Assembly: GCA_947385875.1 (NCBI GenBank)
Contig: CANDMV010000021.1
Span: 1 to 41,049 of the forward strand
Source of the DNA: an uncultured Eubacterium sp.
GTDB lineage: Bacteria; Bacillota; Clostridia; Lachnospirales; Lachnospiraceae
Direction: 5' to 3'
DNA length: 41,049 nt
This document shows positions 25,063 to 33,467 of the stretch, piece after piece; positions within the stretch are counted from its first letter, which is position 1; each line of letters starts with the position of its first letter. The position numbers and the translations under genes were made by a program. The notes beneath the pieces were generated by a model that worked only from the letters and a program-made list of their open reading frames with translations, searched no databases and was not told where the DNA came from.

Positions 25063-25377
25063 ACAGTTCAGATAAGGTGTTACATATTGGCTGTGCGAAC
25101 GCCGGGTGAGGGGAGTCGGCCTGTCTTCTGGCGACCTTGGAAGAATGTTTAGAAGCCCTTAGTATTCTGTTCGATACACAGGCGGCGAAGCCGCAGCGGC
25201 ACCTTTAGCTTCCGGCCTTAGGCCGGGGCGGACTAGGTGCCGCGACCGTCCGGTGCCACAGCGTGGATACAGAATACTTAGGGATTCTTAACATTCTGGA
25301 AAAGTCTCCAAAAGACAGGCCAGCTCCCCTCACCCGGCGTCCGAATATCCATAAATGTAACACCCTATCTGAACTGT
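25063..25377. repeat. 315-bp palindromic element with arms of more than 100 bp
   Basis: The left arm (acagttcagataaggtgtta, then gccgggtgaggggag, cggcctgtctt, ccttagtattctgt) is repeated inverted on the right (acagaatactta, aagacaggcc, ctcccctcacccggc, tgtaacacc, tatctgaactgt). The GC-rich centre contains smaller dyads, including ggcggcgaagccgc and ccggccttaggccgg. The whole element can form one very long hairpin with a branched tip. No protein is encoded. A truncated arm recurs at 37454-37494, so it belongs to a dispersed family. Its right end is 43 bp from the -35 box of the next gene. Confidence 0.88.
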
Positions 25378-25419
25378 CCCAACAAACTATACTGTTAAAC
25401 ACAAAACGCGAAGTGTATC

Positions 25420-25448
25420 TTGTATTTTTTTGCGCTATATGTTATGAT
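25420..25448 (+). promoter_or_regulatory. Promoter of the HD-GYP-like gene
   Basis: TTGTAT (25420-25425), a 17-bp spacer and TATGAT (25443-25448) form a good sigma-A promoter. The start would be about 55 bp ahead of the ATG at 25509, which has an AGGAGGG ribosome binding site. Confidence 0.65.
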
Positions 25449-25508
25449 TAATATCAATTAAGTTGTCAATATTGAATCGGAAAATAAACTATTACTTAGG
25501 AGGGACTT

Positions 25509-26687
25509 ATGCTATTTATTGAATCGCAGGATATAAAACCAGGTATGCGTCTTGCTAAGCCAGTATTTAATAGGAACGGTGTCCTGTTGTTTGACCGCAA
25601 CACTAAGCTGACTATTCAGAATATTGTTAACCTGAATAATTTTGGCCTGATCGGCATTTTTATTCTGGAACCTGCAGAACCGCTTCCGCCTATTACAAAA
25701 GAAGAATTAGAATTTGAACAGCTGCAGACCTTTTATATGTTCCGTCTGCGCGATAATCTTGTAAATATCAGCAAGGGAAAAATGCCGACAGATCTGGCCG
25801 CACTTGCCAAAGATGTCGTGCAGCATTTTGGTTCCTTAGACCACAAGGTACATTTTACACAGAATATTCGAAGCAATACGGATTTTGTATACAAGCATTC
25901 CATCGGTGTCTCGATCATCTCAGCCATGATCGGCCACGCAATGGGACTGCGCGAAAGTACTATGATATCCGTTGTAACAGCTGCCTTTTTGTATGATTTT
26001 GGTTATCTATATGTCCCTGCTGAAATTATGAAAAAGGGAGAGGACATCAGCGAGCTTGAAAATTCTACGATTACCAAATACCGTGAAAAAGCTTTTGCAC
26101 TGCTGCACGCGGATACCAATCCATACAATATCCCGCCGGACTCGCTGGCAATGGTCACACAGATGATACAAACCGGACGCTCAGAAGACGGCAATGCAGA
26201 CCGCAGCAAATGGCTGACTGGTACAAGTATTCTGACTGTTGCCGACAAATTTGACCGCATGACTGCTATGAGCCTAAGCCGCAAGCCAAATTCTGAGATC
26301 TCTGCAATCCGCTATATGATCGATCATCCAGAATTATATCCAGAAAAAGCAGTGACAGCACTGGCTAAGAGCATTCATATCATGCCGGTCGGATGCTGTG
26401 TAGATTTGACAAACGGTGATAAGGGACTTGTACTTGAAGAAAACGTACATGATTTTAACCAGCCTATCGTATTGAGCTTTTCCAGAAATGAAATCTTGGA
26501 CTTAAGCCTGCCTAGCGTCCGCCACAAAGTACAGATTGCAGATGTCATGCACACGATGGATAACCGTGTGAAAATGGATGCCGAAACACTCAAGCAGTTT
26601 ACGAGTGATGAAAACAGTTCTAAGACAATCCGCAAGTATGAATTTAAAAAAATGAAGATTGAACAGCGGATGCAGAAGCAGGCTTAG
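25509..26687 (+). CDS. Degenerate HD-GYP domain protein
   Basis: The product is 392 aa. The N-terminal about 60 residues match the DUF3391-like lead-in of HD-GYP proteins (IKPGMRLAKPVFNRNGVLL). The core keeps the first His (H130 in VYKHSIGVS). The metal-binding HD pair is replaced by Y162-D163 (LYDFGY), the GYP loop reads NPYNIPPDS, and the D-alanine-rich segment ADKFDRMTAMSLSRKP is preserved. A catalytically dead cyclic-di-GMP receptor or regulator is therefore more likely than an active phosphodiesterase. The gene stands alone with its own promoter and a probable terminator. Confidence 0.85.
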   Translation: MLFIESQDIKPGMRLAKPVFNRNGVLLFDRNTKLTIQNIVNLNNFGLIGIFILEPAEPLPPITKEELEFEQLQTFYMFRLRDNLVNISKGKMPTDLAALAKDVVQHFGSLDHKVHFTQNIRSNTDFVYKHSIGVSIISAMIGHAMGLRESTMISVVTAAFLYDFGYLYVPAEIMKKGEDISELENSTITKYREKAFALLHADTNPYNIPPDSLAMVTQMIQTGRSEDGNADRSKWLTGTSILTVADKFDRMTAMSLSRKPNSEISAIRYMIDHPELYPEKAVTALAKSIHIMPVGCCVDLTNGDKGLVLEENVHDFNQPIVLSFSRNEILDLSLPSVRHKVQIADVMHTMDNRVKMDAETLKQFTSDENSSKTIRKYEFKKMKIEQRMQKQA

Positions 26688-26792
26688 AAACTACCCAAAA
26701 ACAGCTTTTTAAGCATACACGGCTTCTCATGACCCAGGATTATGGTACAGAACAGAATGGTTTATTTTTAACTATTGCTTTATCGAAAAAGA

Positions 26793-26882
26793 GGCTGTCG
26801 CACTAAAAAATACAACAAAATGTAGCAGTATAATATTTTATATCTACTAGATCTTGTATGTATTTTGCTTAATGCGACAGCC
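26793..26882 (+). terminator. Long-loop inverted repeat after the HD-GYP-like gene
   Basis: ggctgtcgca (26793-26802) pairs with tgcgacagcc (26873-26882), and the similarity extends inward (TAA..AAATAC against its complement). It is followed by ctttcttttaataatt. It could end the HD-GYP transcript. The long AT-rich loop and the GGGCTGTCGCA-type ends also resemble a 90-bp MITE, so both readings are kept. Confidence 0.5.
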
Positions 26883-27024
26883 CCTTTCTTTTAATAATTA
26901 TTTATAATATGATTGAATTAAGAAAATTCCACAAATTAAAAACGGGTATTCATGCAAATATACACAGACCTCGCATGAAACCATTAGACATAGGAACGAC
27001 CGCTGCCAGCCTACAGCTGTATCA

Positions 27025-27086
27025 ATAAAAAATCACAGCTGCAGATCGCGGGAATGATTTTTCAAACACGCTCTAGCAGCTGTGAT
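27025..27086 (-). terminator. carAB terminator with a repeat end lodged in its loop
   Basis: On the minus strand ATCACAGCTGC pairs with GCAGCTGTGAT (27076-27086 and 27032-27042) and is followed by TTTTTTATT. The 33-nt loop is the right end of the palindromic repeat (agatcgcgggaatgattttt, then caaacacgctcta), matching 1480-1520. An 11-bp stem with a T-run fits a rho-independent terminator for carB, whose stop is at 27204. Confidence 0.75.
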
Positions 27087-27126
27087 ATTATTTTATATGA
27101 AATTAACCTACATATATGTCTGATGC

Positions 27127-27232
27127 CAGTCTCTTCAAATCTTCGCTATATCAACTATCGTTAGAGTACCAGCTCAAAGCCAAAAACATTCTGGTCAGTT
27201 TCTTCAAATCTTCGCTATATCAACCATCGTCA
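27127..27232. repeat. Direct duplication of the carB 3' end
   Basis: The 37-bp block 27127-27163 (cttcaaatcttcgctatatc and flanks) is repeated at 27196-27232 with three mismatches, offset 69 bp. The second block contains the last codons of carB and its stop. The first is a downstream, non-coding copy. Confidence 0.85.
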
Positions 27233-30200
27233 TTTCTTCATGCGCCGTCTCCAGGCTCAGTGCAAGCGCTTTCGCCGTATCCATTGCTGTAATGCAGTTT
27301 ACCCCTGTCTCAATCGCAACACGACGGATCAAAAATCCATCCCTTCCTTTGTCTCGCCCCTGTGTCGGAGTATCAATGACAAGGTCGATTTTATGCCCCA
27401 GCAGCAGGTCCATAATCGTCGGTGATTCCTGATGAATATTTTTTACACGCAGGGCATGAACTCCGCGTTCCTGAAGATATTTTGCCGTACTTCTCGTTGC
27501 ATAAATCCGATAACCCAGAGCCTCAAAACGCTTCGCCACTTCAACTGCCTCCGGCTTATCAGCATCCTTCACCGTTATAATCATCTGCTTATGCTTCGGC
27601 AAAATGACACCTGCACCCAAAAAAGCTTTATACAAGGCTTCATCAAATGTCTTTGCGATTCCCAGGCACTCTCCGGTAGATTTCATCTCAGGCCCCAGAC
27701 TGATTTCCGCACCGCGGATCTTTTCAAATGAAAATACAGGCATTTTTATCGCAAAATAATCTGCCGCAGGCTGCAGACCCGGCTCATAGCCTAGATCTTT
27801 TATTTTTCTGCCCAAGATCACCTCTGTCGCCAGATCGACGATCGGAATCCCTGTTACCTTACTAATATACGGCACCGTCCTGGATGAACGCGGGTTTACT
27901 TCTATCACATATACTTCTTCCCCTACAGCAATAAACTGGATGTTAATCAGCCCCTTGACATGAAGTGCCTTCGCAAGCCTTCTGGAATATTCTGCAATCC
28001 TATCGCGGACTGTCTCACTGATCGTAGGTGCCGGATAAACTGAAATAGAGTCTCCTGAATGAACGCCCGTACGCTCAATATGCTCCATTATGCCTGGTAT
28101 TAATATGTCCGTTCCATCACAGACCGCATCAACCTCCAGCTCTTTGCCCATCAGATATTTGTCTACAAGAATCGGATGTTCCTGCGAGTAGCGGTTAATA
28201 ATCGCCATAAACTCTTCAATCTCCGCATCTGTATAAGCAATCTGCATCCCCTGCCCGCCAAGTACATAGGACGGACGTACTAATACCGGATAGCCCAGCC
28301 TGTTTGCCACCTGTTTTGCTTCCTCTGCAGTAAATACAGTGCCGCCCGCCGCACGCGGAATCTCTGTCTCCTGAAGAATCCGGTCAAACAGCTCACGGTC
28401 TTCCGCGGCATCCACGTCTTCTGCCGCTGTGCCAAGAATCGGCACTCCCATCTCCATCAGGCTCTGTGTCAGCTTAATCGCCGTCTGTCCGCCGAACTGT
28501 ACGACAGCACCGTCCGGTTTTTCAATATTTACGATATTTTCTACATCTTCTGGTGTCAGAGGTTCAAAATACAGCTTGTCAGCTATATCAAAATCAGTGC
28601 TGACTGTTTCCGGGTTATTATTTATAATGATCGTCTCATAGCCTGCTTTTGCAAATGCCCACGTGGCATGTACCGAGCAATAGTCAAATTCAATCCCCTG
28701 CCCAATCCGAATCGGGCCGGAGCCGAGCACCAGCACTTTTTTCCTGTCCTGTGTACGCACTGCTTCATCTTCACTGCCAAATACGGAATAATAATACGGA
28801 GTCGCTGCTTCAAATTCAGCCGCACAGGTATCCACCATCTTAAATGCTGCCGTAATGCCGTTTTCATAACGCATATTACGAATTTCCTGCTCGCTTTTAC
28901 CTGTCAGCGCCGCTATTACATGATCTGGAAATTCTATACGCTTTGCTTCTTTTAACAGTTCCACAGTAAGCGCTTCCTTTTTTAAACGCTGCTCCATTTC
29001 GACCAGAATCGCTATTTTATCAATAAACCATTCATCAATCATAGTGATATCATGAATTGCCTTATAATTAATGCCTTTGCGCAGTGCTTCCGCGATAATA
29101 TATATACGCTGATCATCCACAATCTTTAAACGATCCAGCAGCTCTTTTTCAGACAGCGCAGAGAAATCATAGGAAAGAAGACTGTCCACATGCTGCTCTA
29201 AGGAACGCAGCGCTTTCATCAACGCCCCTTCAAAATTATCACAGATGCTCATTACTTCACCTGTCGCCTTCATCTGCGTCGTCAGCGTACGTTTTGCTGT
29301 GATAAATTTGTCAAACGGAAGCCTTGGAAGCTTCACTACGCAGTAATCCAGCATGGGCTCAAAGCTGGCATACGTTTTATGCGTAATCGCATTTTTTATC
29401 TCATCTAATGTATATCCTACCGCAATCTTTGCAGCTACCTTTGCAATCGGATATCCGGTTGCTTTGGAAGCCAGCGCCGAAGACCGGCTTACTCGCGGAT
29501 TGACTTCAATGACACAGTATTCAAAAGAATCCTGCTTTAACGCAAACTGCACATTGCAGCCTCCGGTAATCTTCAGCTCTGAGATAATGTTCAATGCCGA
29601 GGTACGCAGCATCTGGTATTCTTTATCGCCCAAAGTCTGGGACGGTGCTACTACAATAGAATCGCCTGTATGAACGCCGACCGGATCGATGTTTTCCATA
29701 TTACATACCGTAATGCAGTTTCCGGACGCGTCACGCATGACTTCATATTCGATTTCTTTCCATCCTGCAATACACCTCTCCACCAGCACCTGTCCGACAC
29801 GAGACAGACGCAGGCCGTTTTTCAAGATGTCCACAAGCTCCTGCTCATTATATGCGATACCGCCTCCGCTGCCTCCCAGCGTGTATGCCGGACGCAGTAC
29901 GACCGGGTATCCGATCGTATTGGTAAAATCTATCCCGCTTTGTACATCTTCTACTACCAATGACGGCGCGACAGGCTCCCCGATCTTTTCCATTGTCTCT
30001 TTAAATTCCAGACGGTCTTCCGCCTTTTTGATCGTTTCCGCGGTTGTTCCGATAAGCCTGACCCCATTTTCTGCTAAAAATCCAGACTCCGCCAGCTCCA
30101 TACCCAGATTCAGCCCTGCCTGTCCTCCGAGCGTAGGCAGCACACTGTCAGGTCTTTCTTTTAAAATGATCTTTTTTAATACTTCTACTGTCAAAGGCTC

Positions 30201-30398
30201 AATATATACCTGATCTGCGATATTTTTATCTGTCATAATCGTAGCCGGATTGGAATTGACCAGACATACCTCCAGCCCTTCTTCTTTCAGAGAACGGCAC
30301 GCCTGCGTCCCGGCATAATCAAATTCTGCTGCCTGTCCAATGACAATCGGCCCGGAGCCTATGACTAATACTTTCTTAATGTCTTTCATTAACGGCAT
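27204..30398 (-). CDS. carB: Carbamoyl-phosphate synthase large subunit
   Basis: The enzyme uses ammonia from CarA, bicarbonate and two ATP to make carbamoyl phosphate for pyrimidines and arginine. It has 1064 aa, the normal length. Two homologous halves each begin with a dinucleotide-like motif (VLVIGSGPIVIGQAAEFDYAG near 10 and VLVLGSGPIRIGQGIEFDYC near 550). ATP-grasp segments include the YTLGGSGGGIAYNEQE and YVLGGQGMQIAYTD loops. The C-terminal MGS-like allosteric domain contains DLVIDTPTQGRDKGRDGFLIRR. The ATG at 30398 overlaps the last 10 bases of carA. GGAGG lies 9 bases upstream, so this start is preferred over the second ATG at 30389. Confidence 0.97.
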   Translation of the reverse strand: MPLMKDIKKVLVIGSGPIVIGQAAEFDYAGTQACRSLKEEGLEVCLVNSNPATIMTDKNIADQVYIEPLTVEVLKKIILKERPDSVLPTLGGQAGLNLGMELAESGFLAENGVRLIGTTAETIKKAEDRLEFKETMEKIGEPVAPSLVVEDVQSGIDFTNTIGYPVVLRPAYTLGGSGGGIAYNEQELVDILKNGLRLSRVGQVLVERCIAGWKEIEYEVMRDASGNCITVCNMENIDPVGVHTGDSIVVAPSQTLGDKEYQMLRTSALNIISELKITGGCNVQFALKQDSFEYCVIEVNPRVSRSSALASKATGYPIAKVAAKIAVGYTLDEIKNAITHKTYASFEPMLDYCVVKLPRLPFDKFITAKRTLTTQMKATGEVMSICDNFEGALMKALRSLEQHVDSLLSYDFSALSEKELLDRLKIVDDQRIYIIAEALRKGINYKAIHDITMIDEWFIDKIAILVEMEQRLKKEALTVELLKEAKRIEFPDHVIAALTGKSEQEIRNMRYENGITAAFKMVDTCAAEFEAATPYYYSVFGSEDEAVRTQDRKKVLVLGSGPIRIGQGIEFDYCSVHATWAFAKAGYETIIINNNPETVSTDFDIADKLYFEPLTPEDVENIVNIEKPDGAVVQFGGQTAIKLTQSLMEMGVPILGTAAEDVDAAEDRELFDRILQETEIPRAAGGTVFTAEEAKQVANRLGYPVLVRPSYVLGGQGMQIAYTDAEIEEFMAIINRYSQEHPILVDKYLMGKELEVDAVCDGTDILIPGIMEHIERTGVHSGDSISVYPAPTISETVRDRIAEYSRRLAKALHVKGLINIQFIAVGEEVYVIEVNPRSSRTVPYISKVTGIPIVDLATEVILGRKIKDLGYEPGLQPAADYFAIKMPVFSFEKIRGAEISLGPEMKSTGECLGIAKTFDEALYKAFLGAGVILPKHKQMIITVKDADKPEAVEVAKRFEALGYRIYATRSTAKYLQERGVHALRVKNIHQESPTIMDLLLGHKIDLVIDTPTQGRDKGRDGFLIRRVAIETGVNCITAMDTAKALALSLETAHEEMTMVDIAKI

Positions 30399-31471
30399 GA
30401 TTCATTTCCTCCCATCATCGCTAAAAACCTGTCAAATAAATATGCACTGTCCCTAGGCCCTGGGCAGGCTTCCGGATGAAACTGTACAGTAAAAATATTT
30501 TTTCCCGTATACTTCAGTCCTTCATTTGTACCATCGTTGACATTAATAAACGCAGGAACTGCTTTGTCAGCGCCCAGATTTTTTGTATCTACGACATAGC
30601 CGTGGTTCTGTGAAGAAATATACACCCGCCCTGTCTTAAGGTCTTTGACAGGATGATTGCCGCCCCGGTGTCCGTATTTTAATTTATGCGTATCCGCACC
30701 GACCGCAAGTGCCATAAGCTGATGCCCCAGGCAGATTGCAAAAATCGGCACATCGCTTTCATACAATTTTTTAATCTCATGAATGATCTGTGTACAGCTC
30801 TTTGGATCTCCCGGCCCGTTGGAAAGCATAATGCCGTCCGGCCCGGCCGCCAAAATCTCTTCCGCAGATGTATGCGCCGGATAGATTGTAACTTCACAGC
30901 CTCTCTCGTTTAAAGACCTCGCAATATTATCTTTCGCGCCCAGATCAAGCAGGGCAACTTTATATCCGCTTCCTTCTAATACTTTCTTTTCTCTACAGGT
31001 AACCCGTTCTACCACGTCGCCCACTGTATAAGCTTTCAGTTTTGGCAGAATTTCTTCCAAATTATAACTTTCATTTGTTGTGATCATGCCGTTCATCGTC
31101 CCTTTTTCGCGCAGAAGCTTCGTTAGTGCACGGGTATCAATGCCTGCGATTCCCGGAATGTCGTGTTTTTCGAGAAAATTCTGAATCGTGCCCTCACATC
31201 GGAAGTTGCTCGGCATTCTGGATAATTCCCTGACGATAAAACCGTCCGGCCATGGTCTTGCAGATTCCATATCGTGAAAACAGATCCCATAGTTTCCAAT
31301 CAGAGGATAGGTCATGACAACTGCCTGCCCGGCATAGGAAGGATCGGTTAAAACCTCCAGATATCCGGTCATGGAAGTATTAAATACAATTTCACTGATG
31401 ACTTCTCTCTCGGAACCAATGCCGGTTCCTTCAAATACGCGTCCATCTTCAAGTATTAGAAAAGCTTTCAT
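30389..31471 (-). CDS. carA: Carbamoyl-phosphate synthase small subunit (glutaminase)
   Basis: CarA hydrolyses glutamine and channels ammonia to CarB. The product is 360 aa from ATG 31471 (MKAFLILEDGRVFEGTG), which matches the family N-terminus and has AAGGGA upstream. A longer in-frame reading to 31594 runs through the leader hairpin and is unlikely. The N-terminal domain is followed by a class-I glutamine amidotransferase: nucleophile in FAICLGHQLMALA, and catalytic His/Glu in VQFHPEACPGP. It is translationally coupled to carB by a 10-bp overlap. Confidence 0.96.
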   Translation of the reverse strand: MKAFLILEDGRVFEGTGIGSEREVISEIVFNTSMTGYLEVLTDPSYAGQAVVMTYPLIGNYGICFHDMESARPWPDGFIVRELSRMPSNFRCEGTIQNFLEKHDIPGIAGIDTRALTKLLREKGTMNGMITTNESYNLEEILPKLKAYTVGDVVERVTCREKKVLEGSGYKVALLDLGAKDNIARSLNERGCEVTIYPAHTSAEEILAAGPDGIMLSNGPGDPKSCTQIIHEIKKLYESDVPIFAICLGHQLMALAVGADTHKLKYGHRGGNHPVKDLKTGRVYISSQNHGYVVDTKNLGADKAVPAFINVNDGTNEGLKYTGKNIFTVQFHPEACPGPRDSAYLFDRFLAMMGGNESCR

Positions 31472-31497
31472 AATTGTTTTATCCCTTTCTTCGTGGC

Positions 31498-31524
31498 AAA
31501 AAAAAAGAGAAAATTCTCTTTTTT
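31498..31524 (-). terminator. AT-rich terminator-like hairpin in the carA leader
   Basis: On the minus strand AAAAAAGAGA-ATTT-TCTCTTTTTT is followed by more T, 27 bp before the carA start. It could be an attenuator for pyrimidine or arginine control, but only two G-C pairs support the stem and no competing structure or PyrR-binding sequence was recognised. Confidence 0.35.
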
Positions 31525-31642
31525 CGATGTCCCAAGCTCCTATACTCATGAGCAACAAAATTTTCCATACCGTTTCCGATATTGACACTCGCAAGTCGGC
31601 GTTGCCGGCAAATTTTATTGCTCGTCAGTATAAATTGTAAAG

Positions 31643-31671
31643 AGTGTACCATATCGAGGGGATTTTTTCAA
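31643..31671 (-). promoter_or_regulatory. Possible carA promoter
   Basis: On the minus strand TTGAAA (31666-31671) and TACACT (31643-31648) are 17 bp apart. Transcription would start near 31636, giving a leader of about 165 nt that contains the AT-rich hairpin. A second weaker candidate (TTTACA, 18 bp, TAAAAT) overlaps it. Confidence 0.4.
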
Positions 31672-31710
31672 CCTTTTTTGAGATTGTTCATGGAAGGCTG
31701 ATAACAGTTC

Positions 31711-31869
31711 GTTACTTTTCACACCCCAGCCAAAAGAGGCTGTGCTGTAAAAAGTAACAGCATCCGGCCCATTAGAAGTTCGCCTTTGGCGAAGGGCCGG
31801 ATGCATGGCAGGCCGCATTCTTTGGCCCTGACCAGACAGCAGGTGTCTGGTCAGGGTGTGAAAAGCAAC
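31711..31869. repeat. Branched multi-hairpin element
   Basis: The outer inverted repeat is gttacttttcacaccc (31711-31726) against gggtgtgaaaagcaac (31854-31869). Inside lie cagcc/ggctg (from 31727), a strong hairpin gcatccggccc/gggccggatgc (31760-31804) with its own inner stem ttcgcc/ggcgaa, and ccctgaccagaca/tgtctggtcaggg (31826-31856). The layout is that of a four-way junction. It has no ORF of note. It is likely a non-autonomous mobile element, although a structured RNA cannot be excluded. It sits upstream of carA and downstream of the nucleotidyltransferase gene. Confidence 0.8.
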
Positions 31870-32033
31870 AACAATTCAGCCCAGTACTTTACATCAGCTG
31901 CAAAGCACGTAAGAACGTGTAAATTATGCCAAGAAGGAAAGACTATTACAAAAACTGCGGTATCTGTTAATAGATTTTTCTTTCATACAGTTCCATATCC
32001 TCCTTTAGAAACGGGTTTTCACACAAATCATAT

Positions 32034-32249
32034 TCAAAACAGATCTATTTTTACCAGTGTTGGAATGTCATCAATACGTTCCCTCAATTCATCCATGTCA
32101 CGTACCCCATATACGATAAAATCCATATCACTGTACTTCGTCTGCGTTCCATCCGCATAAGAACCAAAAAGCGACAAATGTTTAACCCCGCACTGTCCGC
32201 ACAGCTGCGTGACACATTCAATGATTCTATCTGCTGACATATTTGCCAT
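32034..32249 (-). CDS. Small nucleotidyltransferase-domain (MNT-like) protein
   Basis: The product is 71 aa. LSLFGSYADGTQTKYSDMDF is the Pol-beta-type nucleotidyltransferase signature (GS then D-x-D). Members of this group often act as MntA-type antitoxins that AMPylate a HEPN toxin. No HEPN partner is seen, and the protein is shorter than usual (about 100 aa), ending just after KIDLF, so it may be a remnant or minimal form. The ATG at 32249 follows AGGAAAA. It lies 24 bp after the stop of the nuclease remnant. Confidence 0.7.
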   Translation of the reverse strand: MANMSADRIIECVTQLCGQCGVKHLSLFGSYADGTQTKYSDMDFIVYGVRDMDELRERIDDIPTLVKIDLF

Positions 32250-32273
32250 TTATTTTCCTGCTTTCTATCGTTA

Positions 32274-32636
32274 TTATTGTTCTCCTATCAGCACCTTTTT
32301 TCCTTCAAATGCAAATCCATACTTTCGAATGCGCTCCTTTTCAATTCCCCGGCCATAAAACGCCTGTTCATACTTTTTTCCTCAATCTGCCTTAACGCCG
32401 CCTGCACAGTCTCTTTCAAATTCTTCTCTTTTGAGGCATGACGCACCTTAAATTCCATTATGATTCCATCATCTTCTATACATAGCGGCATCAGCATGAC
32501 ATCATATCGGCCGAGCCCGCTTTCCCTGTTCGAAGTCACCTCGTATCTGCCGGCAAGGTCAACCAAAAGTCCCAATACAAAGCCATGATAGAACCTCTCC
32601 TGCAGCCCGGATACCTTCATTATTGTAAGATCTCGT
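32274..32636 (-). pseudogene. Remnant of an AAA-ATPase-like / PD-(D/E)XK nuclease protein
   Basis: Only the C-terminal nuclease-like domain remains. GLQERFYHGFVLGLLVDL leads to SGLGRYDVMLMP and IIMEFKV, which supply the D and ExK residues of the PD-(D/E)XK fold (PDDEXK_9 type). Families with this domain normally carry an N-terminal ATPase region that is absent here. A one-base loss in the A-run near 32378 shifts the frame. In the corrected frame the sequence continues KKYEQAFYGRGIEKERIRKY and GFAFEGKKVLIGEQ to a stop at 32274, exactly as expected for the family. It directly abuts the 3' end of the greA-like gene. Confidence 0.85.
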
Positions 32637-33140
32637 TTAAAACTTCCGCAGACTGTCTGTACCATCATCCACTGTGTTTTCAATAGCCTTAATCACAACA
32701 TCATAGCTATATCCGTCATTCACTTTTACCGTTACACGGTCATTCACTCTATGACCCAGAATCGCTTTCCCAATCGGCGAATCTATGCTGATCATACCTT
32801 TGAGCGAATTTCCCCTCACAGTCGTTACCAGCTTAAACGTCTCTGTTTCATCATCTTCTTCAAAATATACTGTAACAGTATTATCCAGCCCGACTTCATC
32901 TTCATCCGACTGATCCTCTACAATCTGTGCAGTTTTAATCATTCTTTCTAAATAGCGGATACGGCTTTCATTCTGGTTCTTATCCTTTTTTGCTGCATGG
33001 TATTCAAAATTCTCACTCAAATCCCCTTGTGCCCTTGCTTCCTTTACTGCTTCCAACGCCTGCCTGCGTACTACAAGTCTGCGGTATTCTATCTCTTCTT
33101 CCATTCGTTCGATATCTTTTTTAGTCATCTTGTCATGCAT
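32637..33140 (-). CDS. greA: GreA/GreB-family transcription elongation factor
   Basis: The factor binds the secondary channel of RNA polymerase and rescues backtracked complexes by stimulating transcript cleavage. It has 167 aa, near the family norm. The N-terminal coiled-coil hairpin (about 1-75) contains ARAQGDLSENFEYHAAKKDK with the conserved acidic tip residues. The C-terminal FKBP-like domain includes ISIDSPIGKAILGHRVNDRVTV. The ATG at 33140 follows ATGGAGGATAAAA. An upstream in-frame start at 33209 has no ribosome binding site. It may be a paralogue beside a housekeeping greA elsewhere. Confidence 0.92.
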   Translation of the reverse strand: MHDKMTKKDIERMEEEIEYRRLVVRRQALEAVKEARAQGDLSENFEYHAAKKDKNQNESRIRYLERMIKTAQIVEDQSDEDEVGLDNTVTVYFEEDDETETFKLVTTVRGNSLKGMISIDSPIGKAILGHRVNDRVTVKVNDGYSYDVVIKAIENTVDDGTDSLRKF

Positions 33141-33224
33141 TTTTATCCTCCATAATTGAAAATATACAGGCCAAACAGCTACGAAAATACAGCGTCTCGC
33201 GCAGTCCATGATTTATATGTCTGT

Positions 33225-33269
33225 CAAAGCAGGGAGTTCAGATCACGGGAATGATTTTCAAACACGCTC
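33225..33269. repeat. Right-end remnant of the palindromic repeat
   Basis: caaagcagggagttcagatc followed by acgggaatgattttcaaacacgctc matches the right terminal 45 bp of the element at 1361-1520 with a few changes. The left arm is missing. It lies in the 327-bp gap between copA and greA, which otherwise holds only a weak GTGAGGGTCTCAC dyad near 33449-33461. Confidence 0.8.
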
Positions 33270-33467
33270 AAGGCTTGAAAAAATGAAATATATGTACAGA
33301 AAATGTTCTGATAGACATACTCCATCTCTCCAAGCCCCAACCTCTTCATTATGCCCCTCACGCAGACTCGCCCACTTGAAAAAACTGCACGCTGATATTG
33401 ATAACTGCACATTTTTTATGCACTATAGCCTGTTAAAAATTGATTTTCGTGAGACCCTCACAAAGCA

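Noticed and set aside
31472..31594. N-terminal extension of CarA
   Set aside because: It reads through an AT-rich hairpin and has no family similarity or ribosome binding site. The MKAFLILEDG start at 31471 fits the family.
31615..31818. 67-aa minus-strand ORF across the multi-hairpin element
   Set aside because: It runs through inverted repeats with no family features. The open frame is incidental.
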